DNA of 63,077 nucleotides, from positions 17,141 through 80,217 of the forward strand of contig JAUJNC010000002.1 of the NCBI GenBank assembly GCA_030446525.1, in the 5' to 3' direction. The notes beneath the pieces are model-generated. The model did not search any database and was not told the origin of the DNA. It worked only from the letters and a program-made list of their open reading frames with translations. Each line of letters starts with the position of its first letter. Positions within the stretch are counted from its first letter, which is position 1. The translations under genes were made by a program, and so were the position numbers. This document shows positions 36,433 through 46,467 of the stretch, in pieces. This DNA is from Armatimonadaceae bacterium (lineage in GTDB: Bacteria > Armatimonadota > Armatimonadia > Armatimonadales > Armatimonadaceae).

Positions 36433-38285
36433 ATGGCAGCAAAATGGGACAGCTCCTGGGACGCGGCGTGCCTCGCTAAATCCCTGGAAGGCTTGGCGCG
36501 CCGGTTCGACCCGGACTACCAGCTCATCAAGGCGACCATCGGGCCGGGATTCAAGATCCACTCGGCGCTCTCGCCCGGGCGCGAGGTGCACGAGACGCGC
36601 GGCTCGGCCCACTACGCCCTGGAGCTCCTGGAGCGCGGCGACAGAGAGGATGTGGAGCGCTCCTGCGCCATCCTGCGCGAGTTGGTCGCGAACCCGGACG
36701 CCGACCCGGACTCCAAAACCTTCGGCCTGTGGGGCTACTACCACGAAGAGCCCGCGCGCGAGATGAAGCCGGCCGACTACAACTGGGCCGACTTCATCGG
36801 CACGGTACTTTTGCTAACCCTTCACCGCCACGGCGCCCAACTCGCCCCCGACCTGATCTCCCTGCTCCGCACCGCCGTCGAGCGCGCCGCCGTCTGCTCC
36901 ATCCGGCGCAACGTCTCGATGTACTACACGAACATCGCGGTGAAGAGCACCTTCCTCATCGTCGGCGCGGCGGAGCTGCTCGGGGACGGCGACCTGCGAA
37001 AGGCGGCGGACGCGCGCCTGGAAAAATTCCGGGAGGCGCACGACGCGACGGGGTCGTGGGCCGAGTTCATCTCGCCGACGTACGCCGCCGTGTCGCTGAC
37101 CAACTTCGCGCGCATGCGCCAGTACTGGCGGCGCGAAGACGCCCGCGCCCTGGCCGCGCGCCTGGAGCGGCGGCTGTGGGAGCACCTGGCTCGCCACTGG
37201 CACGCGCCGACGCGCCAGTTCACCGGGCCGATGAGCCGCTGCTACCGGACCGACCTGCGGGCGGACGCGCCGGTGCAGGCGCTGCTGCAGAAGGCGACGG
37301 GCGGCCGGCTCGATTTCTACGGCGCGCCCGCCGACCTGCCCGGCGCGGGCGACGTCGCCCTGCACGACTTGCGTTGTCCCGAGGATATCACGCCGCGCTT
37401 CGTGGCGCTGGACGCCCCGGCCGGCCACCGCGAGTGCTACGAGCCCAGGAAGGAAGGCCTCCGCCCGCTCCAGGGCACGGTGTGGAAGACGCCCGAGTAC
37501 GCGCTGGGCACCGTCAACCGGCTCGACCTGTGGACCCAGCGCCGCGACCTGCTGCTGCGCTGGAAGACGCCGGACGACGGGGGCGCGCGGCCGCCGGGGC
37601 GGTATGCGACCCTGCGCTTCCTCAAGGACGGCTACGACTTCGCCTCGGCCATCCTCGTCTGCGCACAGAACGAGGGGAGCGCGCTGGGCGTGGTCTCGTT
37701 CGCGCGGGGCACGGGCGACAAGCACATCAGCCTGGACGTGCTCAAGGAGGGCCGCTTCACGGCGTCCGACCTGCGGCTTTCCCTCGAGTTCGCCGGGCTC
37801 GGCGAGGCGGCGATCCCGCGGAGCTTCGGCCCGGCGGGGGCGACGCTGGAGCTGGCGCGGGGGCTGCACCTGACTTACCGCGTCCCGGAGGGCCTCTGGG
37901 CCGGCGCCGGCGTCACGCGCGGCGCGGTGCGACGGGGCGAAGGCGGCGCGGTGGGGCTGGACGTCGTGTTGCACGAGGGCGAGGCGCGGACCTTCGCCTG
38001 GGACGACGTGAGGCCGGCCTTTGTGGTCTTCGCCCTGTCTTTGACCGGGGGCGCGGCGGACAAGGGCGGCGGGCAGGTGAGCGTGAAGCGCGAGGCTCAG
38101 GCGGACGGCGCCGTGCTCGTCTCCGCCGCGTGGGACAGCCCGCACGGGCAATTGGCGTCGTCGTCGCGGGCCGACATCCCGCAGAAGGAGGGCATCTACA
38201 CCGCCGCGCGGGAGAAGGTGAACGACCGGCTCGTGCCCGTCGCGGCGCCCCGGCGCCGGGCGGGACCGGCGGCGCGGGCGCCTGA
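36433..38285 (+). CDS. Unknown ~620-residue protein inside the lpx operon (alpha/alpha-toroid-like N-terminus)
   Basis: A large protein without a signal peptide, placed between lpxA and lpxB. The first ~300 residues are helix-rich with Trp, Tyr and His (FGLWGYYHEEPAREMKPADY, NVSMYYTNIAVKSTF, WAEFISPTYAAVSLTNFAR), reminiscent of the alpha/alpha toroid of heparinases and related glycan enzymes. The remainder is beta-rich (ILVCAQNEGSALGVVSFARG), like the sandwich that follows such toroids. An indel near 38250 seems to hide the true end at TGA 38283-38285, about 20 bp before lpxB. I cannot name a family or reaction. Confidence 0.6.
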
Positions 38286-38305
38286 GGCGGGGGAAGAGTC
38301 GGGGC

Positions 38306-39651
38306 GTGCAGGTCGCACTCATCACGGGCGAGGCGTCGGTGCACGCGTCGGGGGCCAGCCTGGCCGGGGAGATACGCCGGCTGGCCCTGGACGCGCGCCT
38401 GTGGGGCGGCGGCGGCGGCACATGCGCCGCGCCGGGGTGGAGGTCGTATGGGACAGCGGCCGCTGGGGGCGATCGGCGCCGCGGCGGCGCTCCGCGTCGT
38501 GCCGCGCCTGCTCGCGGTGCGCGCGGCCCTGCGGCGCGAGATGCTCCGGCGCCGGCCGGACGTGCTGGTGGCCGACTTCGGGGCGTTCAACGTCGGCCCG
38601 TGCGCCCGGGACGCGGCGCGCCCTGCCCGGAACGCGGATCTTGTACTACTCCCCGCCCGGCTCGTGGCGGCGGACGCCGAGGGCTCGTCGCTGGCGGGGA
38701 TCGGGACTGGTGGCGACGCCGTTCCCGTGGTCGGAAACTGAAACTCGCGCCGCCTGGGCGTGGACGCGACCTCGTCGGGCACCCCTGCTCGACCTGTCCG
38801 GCCGGGCGAGCCCGGAGTCGTTCGCCCGGCGGCACGGCATCGAGGTCGAACGGCCCGTGGTCGGGCTGCTGCCGGGGAGCTGGGCGCAGGAGATCGCCCA
38901 CATCCTGCCCGTGCGCCTCGAGGCGGCGGCCGTCATCCACCGGCGGGTGCCGGGCGCGCAGTTTCGCTGGTTCTGGCGCCGACCGTCGACCGGGCCGACG
39001 TGGTGCGGGCGGTGGAGGCGCTGCGGGAGGCGGCACGCGCACCTGAGGGAGCTTTTGAAGCGCATGGATGGAGCGGCTGCGCGAGGGAGATCGCCGGGAA
39101 GCGCTTCCCGCCCCTCGTGACGGCCGAGGGGTCCCTCGTCGGCCCCGACGAACTGGCGCGCCTCAAAGACAAGGAGTGGATGCGGCAGGTGCGTCCGGAG
39201 CGGGCGGCCGCGACCGACTTCACACTCGCCATCGTCGAGGACGCGACGTATGAGATGATGGCGGCCTCCGACGTGCTGCTGACTGCGTCGGGCACGGCCA
39301 CCCTCGAGGCGGCGATCCTGGGCAAGCCCATGGTGATCGCCTACCGGATGTCGCGCCTCAACCTTCTGGAGTACCGGGTACTCGTCAAGAAGTCGCTGCC
39401 GCCGCATATCGGGATGCCCAACCTGATCGCCGGGCGGCGCATCTGCCCGGAGTTCGTGCAGGACGAGGCCACGGGGGAGAACCTGGCGCGGGAGCGTCAT
39501 CGGGCTGCTGGAGCCGGAGCGCCTCCTGCGGATGAAGGAAGAGCTCTGCGGGGCGACCCGGGTGCCGGGCGAACCCGGTGGCGCGGCGCGCGCGGCGCGG
39601 ATGGTGGTGGAGCTGGCGCAGACGCGCCGGGAACACGGGGGAGACCGCTGA
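38306..39651 (+). CDS. lpxB: Lipid A disaccharide synthase, frame-broken
   Basis: LpxB joins UDP-diacylglucosamine and lipid X. Read across indels near 38415, 38620, 38985 and 39490 it has about 440 residues. The N-terminus is VALITGEAS followed by VHASGASLAGEIRRLAL; the usual Gly-Asp after GEAS is missing. Later blocks are RRPDVLVADFGAFN, VGLLPGSWAQEIAHILPV, DVLLTASGTATLEAAILGKP, MVIAYRM and MPNLIAGRRICPEFVQDEAT, the sugar-nucleotide-binding C-terminal domain. Start GTG has GGGGGAAG upstream. Because the deaminoacylase, chaperone and acyltransferase genes around it are conserved, loss of LpxB would be surprising; errors are the simpler reading. Confidence 0.85.
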
Positions 39652-39678
39652 CGTAAGGCTGTTGGCGCAGGCTTAACG

Positions 39679-41442
39679 ATGACATCACACAAACAGATCG
39701 GAAAACGGCTTCTGGGGTACCTGCGCCCGCACCGGGGCAAGCTCGCGCTCGGCCTCGTCTGCGGCGTCCTGGCCGGCCTCGTCCCGGCGGGCGTCGCCGC
39801 GATGATCGAGGAGTTCGCGTCGGTGACCATCAGCGCCAGAAACGGCGACGTGGAGCCGTTGGCCTGGGTGTGCGGGACGGTGGTGCTCTTATACACGGCG
39901 CTGTGGGTCTTTTCCTACGGGCAGAGCGTGCTGCTCGCCGAGGTGGCGCAGCGGGTGGGGATGCGGATGCGCGGCGACGTGTATGCGCACCTGCAAAGCC
40001 TGTCGCTCTCGTACTTCCATAAGCACCGCACGGGCGCGCTGATGAGCACGCTCACCAACGACGTGCCCAAACTCCAGAACGCCGCGATGATGGTCCGGGA
40101 CGTGGTGGCGACGCCGCTGATGGCGGTCGTCTTCCTCGTTTTACTGTTCGTCACCTCCTGGAAGCTGGCCCTGTTCGCGCTCCTGGTCGTGCCCCTGATG
40201 GCCGTCGCGATACAGCTCCTTTCCCTGCCGCCTGCGCGGCATCTCGCACCAGTCGCAGCAGAAGATGGCCGACATCACCGCCGTGATGGAGGAGACGCTG
40301 GCCGGGGTGCGCGTCGTCAAGGCGTTCGCCGCGGAGCGGCACGAGATCGAGCGGTTCAACCGGGGAAAACCAGGCGGCGATCGACATCTCGATGCGCGGC
40401 GTGCGGCGCAGCGCGCGCCTGCGCCCCACCATCGACTTGATCGGCGCCCTGGGCATCGCGCTCACGCTCTGATGGGCGGGCGCGAGGTGGCGCTGGGGAG
40501 GATGGAGTTCGGCCAGGTTTCCTCAAGTTCCTGTACCTGGTGACGCAACGGCCCCGTGCCGTCGGGGCGCTGGGCGGTCTGCGGGCGGCTGGGAGGACAT
40601 GATGGGCGCCGCCGACCGCATCTTCTCGGACGTTTTAGACGTGGTCGACGTGCGCGACGCGCCGAACGCCCGGACCCTGCCCCCGGTGGCGGGGCGCATC
40701 GAGTTCGACCGCGTCTCCTTCGCTTATAACGAGGGGACGCCGACGCTGAAGGACATCTCGTTGCGGTCGAGCCGGGGCAGGTGGTCGCCCTGGTCGGCCC
40801 GTCGGGGGCGGCAAGTCGACGCTGGCCGATCTGGTGCCGCGCTTCTACGACCCCACCGCGGGGTGCATCCGCATCGACGGCCATGACATCCGGACCGTGA
40901 CTCTGGGCTCGCTCCGCCGGCAGATCGGCGTCGTGCCGCAGGAGACGCTGCTCTTCAGCGGCGCGATCCGCGACAACATCGCCTACGGGCGGCGCGGCGC
41001 GACCGACGCCGAGATCGAGGCCGCCGCCCGCGCCGCCAACGCCGACTCGTTCGTCCAGAGCCTTCCCCAGGGGATACGACACGATCATCGGGGAGCGCGG
41101 GGCGACCTTGTCGGGCGGGGAGCGCCAGCGCATCGCCATCGCCCGCGCCCTCCTCCACGACCCGCGCATCCTGATCCTGGACGAGGCGACCAGGCTCGCT
41201 GGACGCGGCGTCGGAGGCCTCGTGCAGGAGGCGCTGGAGACGCTGATGCGGGGCCGGACCACCCTCGTGATCGCGCACCGCCTGTCCACCATCGTCGGCG
41301 CGGACAAGATCGCGGTGATCCACCAGGGCCGGATCGCCGAGATAGGCACGCACGCCGAGTACTGATACGGCGCGGCGGCATCTACGCCGCCCTGTACGAG
41401 ACGCAGCGCAGCGCCGCCGATCTGTACCTGCCGGAGCAGTAA
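39679..41442 (+). CDS. msbA: MsbA-type lipid A ABC exporter, frame-broken
   Basis: An ABC half-transporter of about 585 residues. The membrane domain (residues 1-310) starts [20 protein letters not shown] and contains [20 protein letters not shown] and [20 protein letters not shown]. The ATPase domain has Walker A (SGGGKSTL, readable only across an indel at ~40805), Q-loop ([11 protein letters not shown]), signature LSGGERQR, Walker B LILDEAT and H-loop IAHRLSTI. Further breaks lie near 40230, 40370, 40470, 40520, 40765, 41080, 41195 and 41365. Context in the lpx operon and the fold suggest export of lipid A core, though other lipids are possible. Confidence 0.82.
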
Positions 41443-41447
41443 GCGCC

Positions 41448-42188
41448 GTGCCATCCTCAGGGGCCACGACATCCCCGGGTCAGCCCCCCGCATCGCCCCC
41501 GCCGCGCCGGGATAAGGAGGCGGACACTCCCCGCCCCTTGTCGCTGCGCACCCGGCTGCTCGCCCTGCTGATCACCGGCGCGGTGCGCGTCCTCTGCGCC
41601 ACCCTGCGCCTCCGGGTCGAAAACGAGGCGACGGTACAAAGGCTGTTGGCGGAGAACAAGGGGCTGATCTTTGTCACCTGGCACGGGCGGGTCCTGATCC
41701 CGCTGCACGTCTCCCGCGGGCGCGGCTACTGGACCATCATCTCGCTGTCGCGCGACGGCGACCTGCAGGCCGAGAACTTCCGCCGGGCCGGTTTCCGCAT
41801 CATCCGCGGCTCGACAAGCCGGCGCAGCGTCGCCGCGACGCGCGAGGTGTTGACAGCGCTGGAGGGCGGGGGCGTGCTCGCGTTCGTCCCGGACGGGCCG
41901 CGCGGCCCGTCGCAGAAGGCGCAGGGGGGCGTCGTGTATTTCGCGCAGCGCTCCGGCCGGCCGATCATCCCCGTGGGCATCAGTGCCTGGCCGCGCTGGT
42001 TCGCCCCCTCGTGGGACCGATTCCTGGTGCCCTGGCCGTTCGCCCGCGCTGTCTGGCTGAACGGCGACCCGATCTACGTCGGCCCCGACGACGATCTGGA
42101 CGCGGCCGCCCTCGGCGTCGAGCAGGCCATCAACGCCCTGGAAGCCGAAGCCGAGCGCCGCGTCGCGCCCGCGAAAGCCGGCGGGTGA
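41448..42188 (+). CDS. DUF374 lysophospholipid acyltransferase-like protein
   Basis: A 246-residue protein of the DUF374 branch of glycerolipid/lipid A acyltransferases. Motifs: TWHGRVLIPL (catalytic His), SLSRDGDLQAENFRRAGFR, IRGSTSRRSVAA and FVPDGPRGPSQKAQ. Members often lie beside waaA and msbA and probably add late acyl chains to lipid A. About 30 Pro-rich residues precede a membrane-associating helix (LLALLITGAVRVLCATL). Start GTG at 41448 is five bases after the ABC transporter stop. Likely at the inner membrane. Intact. Confidence 0.88.
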   Translation: MPSSGATTSPGQPPASPPPRRDKEADTPRPLSLRTRLLALLITGAVRVLCATLRLRVENEATVQRLLAENKGLIFVTWHGRVLIPLHVSRGRGYWTIISLSRDGDLQAENFRRAGFRIIRGSTSRRSVAATREVLTALEGGGVLAFVPDGPRGPSQKAQGGVVYFAQRSGRPIIPVGISAWPRWFAPSWDRFLVPWPFARAVWLNGDPIYVGPDDDLDAAALGVEQAINALEAEAERRVAPAKAGG

Positions 42189-42264
42189 ATTTGCCGGCGC
42201 CGGTTCGGGTATAATGGAACCGTCACGCATCCAGAAAAAAACACAGGAAAACTTCGTTTCTAAC

Positions 42265-43293
42265 ATGGCAAGGAGAAACAAGACCACGATGGCACCTGAA
42301 GGAACGGTGGCGCCGCCGGCCCTGGACAAAGAGAAGTTCCTCCATTTCTACGAGCAGATGGTCCACATCCGCGAGTTCGAGGAGCTGTGCGTCCGGGCGT
42401 ACCGCCAGGGGACCCACGGCATCGGCGGCTACCTGCATGTCTATTCGGGCGAGGAGGCCATCGCGGTCGGCATCATCGGCGCGCTGCGCCCGGACGACTA
42501 CTTCCTGGGCCACTACCGCGACCACGCCTACGCCCTGGCGCGCGGGACCGAGCCGGGGCCCGTCATGGCCGAGATCTGCGGCAAGGCGACCGGCAGCTCC
42601 AAGGGCAAGGGCGGCTCGATGCACATCTGCGACGCGGGCCGCAACTTCTTCGGCGGCTACGGCATCGTCGGCGGCAACGTCCCGATCGCCATGGGCATCG
42701 GCAAAGCGATCCGCTACCGGGGCGGCGACCAGGTCTGCGTCTGCTTCTTCGGCGACGGCTCGATGAACCAGGGGGGCTTCCACGAGACCCTCAACATGTG
42801 CCAGCTGTACAAGCTGCCGGTCCTCTTCGTCCTGGAGAACAACGGGTACGCCATGGGCACGTCGATCGAGCGGTCCCACGCCAACCCGGACCTCACGGAC
42901 CGCGTCGGCTCGTACGCCATGAAGCGCGAGCGCATCGACGGGCAGGACGTCATCGGCGTGCACAACCGCGTCCGCGAGATCATCGGTGAGATGCGCGAAA
43001 CGCACGAGCCGTTCTTCCTGGAGTGCATGACCTACCGCTACCACGGCCACGGCGCGGCAGACAACGAGCCGACGCAGAGCACCTACCGCACCCGGGACGA
43101 GATCGAGCAGTGGCGTTCGCGCGACCCGATCACTCTGCTGGAGCGGGCGCTGATCGAACACGAGGCGCTTTCCGACGCGGACCGCGACCGCATCCACCGC
43201 GAGGCCCGGGAGGCCGCCGCCGCCGCGCTCAAGTTCTCGGATGATTCGCCGAACCCGGCGCCCGACGAACTCCTCAAAGACGTCTACGCATAG
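42265..43293 (+). CDS. pdhA: 2-oxo acid (pyruvate) dehydrogenase E1 alpha subunit
   Basis: About 342 residues. Starts with LDKEKFLHFYEQMVHIREFEE; thiamine diphosphate motif GDGSMNQGGFHETLNMCQLY (GDG...N); YHGHGAADNEP carries the conserved region of the phosphorylation loop. With E1beta it decarboxylates pyruvate or another 2-oxo acid and passes the acyl group to E2. ATG at 42265 is used; ATG at 42289 is nearly as good, and 42214 lies at a TATAAT sequence. Followed by E1beta after 9 bp. The substrate (pyruvate versus branched-chain) is not decided by sequence alone. Intact. Confidence 0.92.
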   Translation: MARRNKTTMAPEGTVAPPALDKEKFLHFYEQMVHIREFEELCVRAYRQGTHGIGGYLHVYSGEEAIAVGIIGALRPDDYFLGHYRDHAYALARGTEPGPVMAEICGKATGSSKGKGGSMHICDAGRNFFGGYGIVGGNVPIAMGIGKAIRYRGGDQVCVCFFGDGSMNQGGFHETLNMCQLYKLPVLFVLENNGYAMGTSIERSHANPDLTDRVGSYAMKRERIDGQDVIGVHNRVREIIGEMRETHEPFFLECMTYRYHGHGAADNEPTQSTYRTRDEIEQWRSRDPITLLERALIEHEALSDADRDRIHREAREAAAAALKFSDDSPNPAPDELLKDVYA

Positions 43294-43302
43294 AAGAGAA
43301 AC

Positions 43303-44319
43303 ATGGCGCAACTACGTTACACGGAAGCCCTGACCTTGGCGCTCCAGGAGGAGATGGATCGCGACCCGGACGTCTTCATCGTGGGCGAGGAGGTCGGGCA
43401 GTACCAGGGCACGCTCGAAGTCACCAAGGGTTTTCTGCAGAAGTACGGCCCGGAGCGTGTCGTCGACACGCCCATCTCCGAGATCGGGATCGTCGGCATG
43501 GCGATCGGCGCGGCGATGGCGGGCCTGCGGCCGGTGGCCGAGATGATGCGCATGGACTTCGCCCTGCCCGCCTATGACCAGATCGTGCAGCACGCCGCCA
43601 AGATCCGCTACATGTTCGGCGGCCAGTTCAAGGTGCCGCTCGTCATCCGCGGGCCCGGCGGCGTGGTGAACCAGCTTTCCGCCCAGCACTCGCAGTCGCT
43701 GGAAACGCTGTTCGCGCACATCCCCGGCCTCAAGGTCGCCTGCCCGGCCACACCCGCCGACGCCAAGGGGCTGCTCAAAACGGCGATCCGCGACGACAAC
43801 CCGGTCATCTTCCTGGAGGCGCTGAAGATCCAGATGCAGCGGGCGGAGCGCTGGGAACAGATCCAGCCGGGGCTGGCGGAGGTGCCGGACGACCCCGAGT
43901 TTACGGTCCCGTTCGGCCAGGCGCAGGTGCTGCGGGAGGGGACCGACGTCACCCTCATCGGCTACTCCACCATGACGGTCGCGTGCCTGCGGGCCGCCCA
44001 GATGCTGGCCGAGGAGGGCGTCAGCGCCGAGGTCGTCGACCTGCGGACGCTGCTGCCGCTGGACATGGAGACGCCGCTGCGCTCGGTCAAGAAGACGCAC
44101 CGCGCGGTCGTGGTGCAGGAGCAGTGGGGCCTTTACGGCCGCGCGGCCGAGATCAGCGCCCAGATCGGCGAGCGCGGCTTCTTCGACCTGGACGCGCCGG
44201 TCCAGCGCGTGACGGGCGCCTTCGTGCCGATGCCCTACTCCAAGACGCTCGAAGAGCCTGGTCACCCCTACGAGCAGGACGTCGTCGCGGCGGCGAAGCG
44301 CACGCTCGACGGAAAGTAA
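43303..44319 (+). CDS. pdhB: 2-oxo acid (pyruvate) dehydrogenase E1 beta subunit
   Basis: A 338-residue transketolase-like subunit. Typical blocks: [60 protein letters not shown] and the C-terminal [20 protein letters not shown] followed by HRAVVVQEQ. It completes the E1 active site with the alpha subunit. GAAGAGAAAC precedes the ATG. E2 follows after 16 bp. Intact. Confidence 0.94.
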   Translation: MAQLRYTEALTLALQEEMDRDPDVFIVGEEVGQYQGTLEVTKGFLQKYGPERVVDTPISEIGIVGMAIGAAMAGLRPVAEMMRMDFALPAYDQIVQHAAKIRYMFGGQFKVPLVIRGPGGVVNQLSAQHSQSLETLFAHIPGLKVACPATPADAKGLLKTAIRDDNPVIFLEALKIQMQRAERWEQIQPGLAEVPDDPEFTVPFGQAQVLREGTDVTLIGYSTMTVACLRAAQMLAEEGVSAEVVDLRTLLPLDMETPLRSVKKTHRAVVVQEQWGLYGRAAEISAQIGERGFFDLDAPVQRVTGAFVPMPYSKTLEEPGHPYEQDVVAAAKRTLDGK

Positions 44320-44335
44320 AGGAATAACTCAGCCG

Positions 44336-45868
44336 ATGGCAGAGATTATCATGCCCAAAATGGGCGACGCGATGGAGCAGGGGCGCATCGTCCAGTGGCG
44401 CAAAAAAGTGGGCGACCCGGTGGCGGCCGGCGACGTGGTCGCGGAGATCGAGACCGACAAGTCGAATGTGGAGATCGAGGCGGAGGAAGCGGGCATCGCT
44501 GCCAAAAGCATCGCGGTCCCGGAGGGGGAGTCCGCCCCCGTCGGCTCGGTGATCGCGCTCATCGGGGCGGGCGCGGCGGCGCCCCGCCGGCGGCGGCCCC
44601 GCAGGGGCGCTCCCGTGACGCCGCGCGCCCGCCCTCCGATGCCGCTTCGCGGCCGGGCGCCGGCGAGCCGGCCCCGCCGACGAGCAACGGCGCCGCGCCG
44701 TCCGCCGAGCCGGCCCCGGCCCAAGAGCCGGCCGCGCCGGCGCCGCAGCCCAGGCGGGAACCGGTCGCCCGGGAACCCGCCCGGCCCGCCGCGCCGCGCC
44801 CGCCCCGGCGCCGCGTCCTGCGCCCGTCGCCTTCAAGCCGTATGACTCTTTCGTCGGGGCGCTGCCCGAGAACCTGGGCGGGTCGGCGTCGCTCGTCGGC
44901 GAGCCGCTTCCGGACGGCCCGGCCGCGGGCGACGGTGCCGAGCGCATCAAGGCCTCCCCTGGCTCGCGCCATGGCGCGGGGAACAACCTGGACCTGGCGG
45001 CGCTCCGGGGCACCGGCCCCGACGGCGAGATCGTCAAGCGCGACGTGGAAGCGGCGCTGGCGGGCGGCGCGGCGGCCCCCCTGCCCCCGGGCACCCGCGC
45101 GACGGGGGCGGAGTCGCCGCCGCGCCGCCGGCGGCACAGCCCGCACCGCCGCCCGCCGCGGCGCCCGTCCAGATCGCCGAGGGCGACGAGGTGCAGGAAT
45201 ACAACGCGATGCGCCGCACCATCGCGCGGCGGCTGGCCGAGAGCAAGGGCACCATCCCGCACTTCTACGTCACATCGGAGATTGACGTCGAGGCGATGCT
45301 GCGCTTACGCGAGGAGGTCAACGCGGGTGCGGGAGACGGGGCGCCCAAGATCAGCCTGAACGACTTCCTGGTCAAGGCGGCCGCCGTCGCGCTCCAAGCG
45401 CACCCGGTGGTGAATTCCGTGTTCAGTGACAACCGGCGCATCCTGCGCAGGGCGGTCCACATCGGCATCGCGGTTTCGATCGAGGACGGCTTGATCGTGC
45501 CCGTCGTACGCGACTGCCAGGTGAAAAGCCTGCGGGCCATCGCCCGGGAAACGCACCCGCTGATCGAGAAGGCGCGTGCGGGCAAGCTGAAGCCGGAGGA
45601 GTACACCGGCGGGACGTTCACCATCTCCAACCTGGGCCAGTTCGACGTCGAGAACTTCGCCGCGATCATCAACCCCGGCGAGGGCGGCATACTGGCCGTG
45701 TCCTCGATCCGTCCGGTGGCCGCGGTCGTGGACGGACAGATCGTGCCCCGCAAGCGCATGAAGGTGACCCTCTGCGCTGACCACCGCGTGATGGACGGCG
45801 TCGCGGGCGCCCGGTTCCTGCAGGAGCTTAAGCGCATCATCGAAAACCCGCTCAACATCTTGGCGTAG
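44336..45868 (+). CDS. pdhC: Dihydrolipoamide acyltransferase (E2), frame-broken in the linker and binding domain
   Basis: About 510 residues. Lipoyl domain at 1-80 (IIMPKMGDAMEQGRIVQW; lipoylated Lys in IETDKSNVEIEAEE). A Pro/Ala linker follows, readable after a shift near 44580. The peripheral-subunit-binding domain (AERIKASP, then LDLAALRGTGPDGEIVKRDVE) shows SPLARAMARG only in another frame between two compensating indels (~44958 and ~44980). The catalytic domain from ~45190 is intact, with active site DHRVMDGVAGA. It transfers acyl groups to CoA. No E3 gene follows. Compensating shifts in a conserved domain argue for sequence error. Confidence 0.88.
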
Positions 45869-45878
45869 GACCTCACTC

Positions 45879-45900
45879 CCTCCCCCACGCTGTGGGGAGG
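45879..45900. terminator. GC-rich hairpin after the E2 gene
   Basis: CCTCCCCCAC, loop GCT, GTGGGGAGG: a 9-bp stem with one bulged C, ten bases after the E2 stop. There is no T-run, so it may be a processing or weak stop signal rather than a strong intrinsic terminator. Confidence 0.4.
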
Positions 45901-45926
45901 AGAGAGAACAACAACAGCCATAGCGT

Positions 45927-46298
45927 ATGGAAAAAGCACTTCGTAACACGCCGACCTTTGATGAAAAGGCGTTCCGCGACCGCGTGCGGGCGTGGAAGCG
46001 TTCGGGGGGCGGGCAGCGGGTCGTCATCGAGTGGAGCACGGGGACCGGGCCGAACGTGTTCGTGTGTCCCGCCGGGGACCGGGCGGCGGGCGTCCGTTTG
46101 ATCGACGACGTGGAGATCACCACGAACGACGAGCGCTGGGCCGATTTCCTGGAGTTCGAATATGTGCCCAGGGTGGCCGAGGCGTTGAGGCGGGAAGACT
46201 TCCTCCCGGACGTCATCTGCGTGGACCTGCGCCCGCTCGTGGTGCAGCGTGCCCGGCGCCGCCAGATCGAGGCCGCCGCGAAGGCGAAGGCGGCGTAA
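45927..46298 (+). CDS. Small conserved-looking protein of unknown function
   Basis: A 123-residue soluble, charged protein (VRAWKRSGGGQRVVIEWSTG, LIDDVEITTNDERWADFLEF) ending in a Lys/Ala-rich tail. No signal peptide, membrane segment or recognisable motif. Codon use matches neighbouring genes and the frame is clean, which supports it being real; only a weak ribosome site is seen. It follows the E2 gene by 58 bp past the hairpin and may be separately transcribed. I do not recognise the family. Confidence 0.6.
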   Translation: MEKALRNTPTFDEKAFRDRVRAWKRSGGGQRVVIEWSTGTGPNVFVCPAGDRAAGVRLIDDVEITTNDERWADFLEFEYVPRVAEALRREDFLPDVICVDLRPLVVQRARRRQIEAAAKAKAA

Positions 46299-46467
46299 CC
46301 GTCCTCACCCCTTGACCCCCTCTGCCCAGCGGCCACCTTCGATGCCGCAGGAGGCTCGGTTGTCGTCGCCATCACGAATGTGGGTCATCTGTCCCGCTTC
46401 GTGCCCGCTTCGCGTTGGGCCGACATCACGAGCGACACACCCGCGTGCGCGAAAGGGAGGAGGACGG

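Noticed and set aside
42205..42216. TATAAT as a promoter for the pdhA operon
   Set aside because: The -10-like hexamer is perfect but no acceptable -35 box lies 16-18 bp upstream and no extended -10 is seen, so I do not list it.
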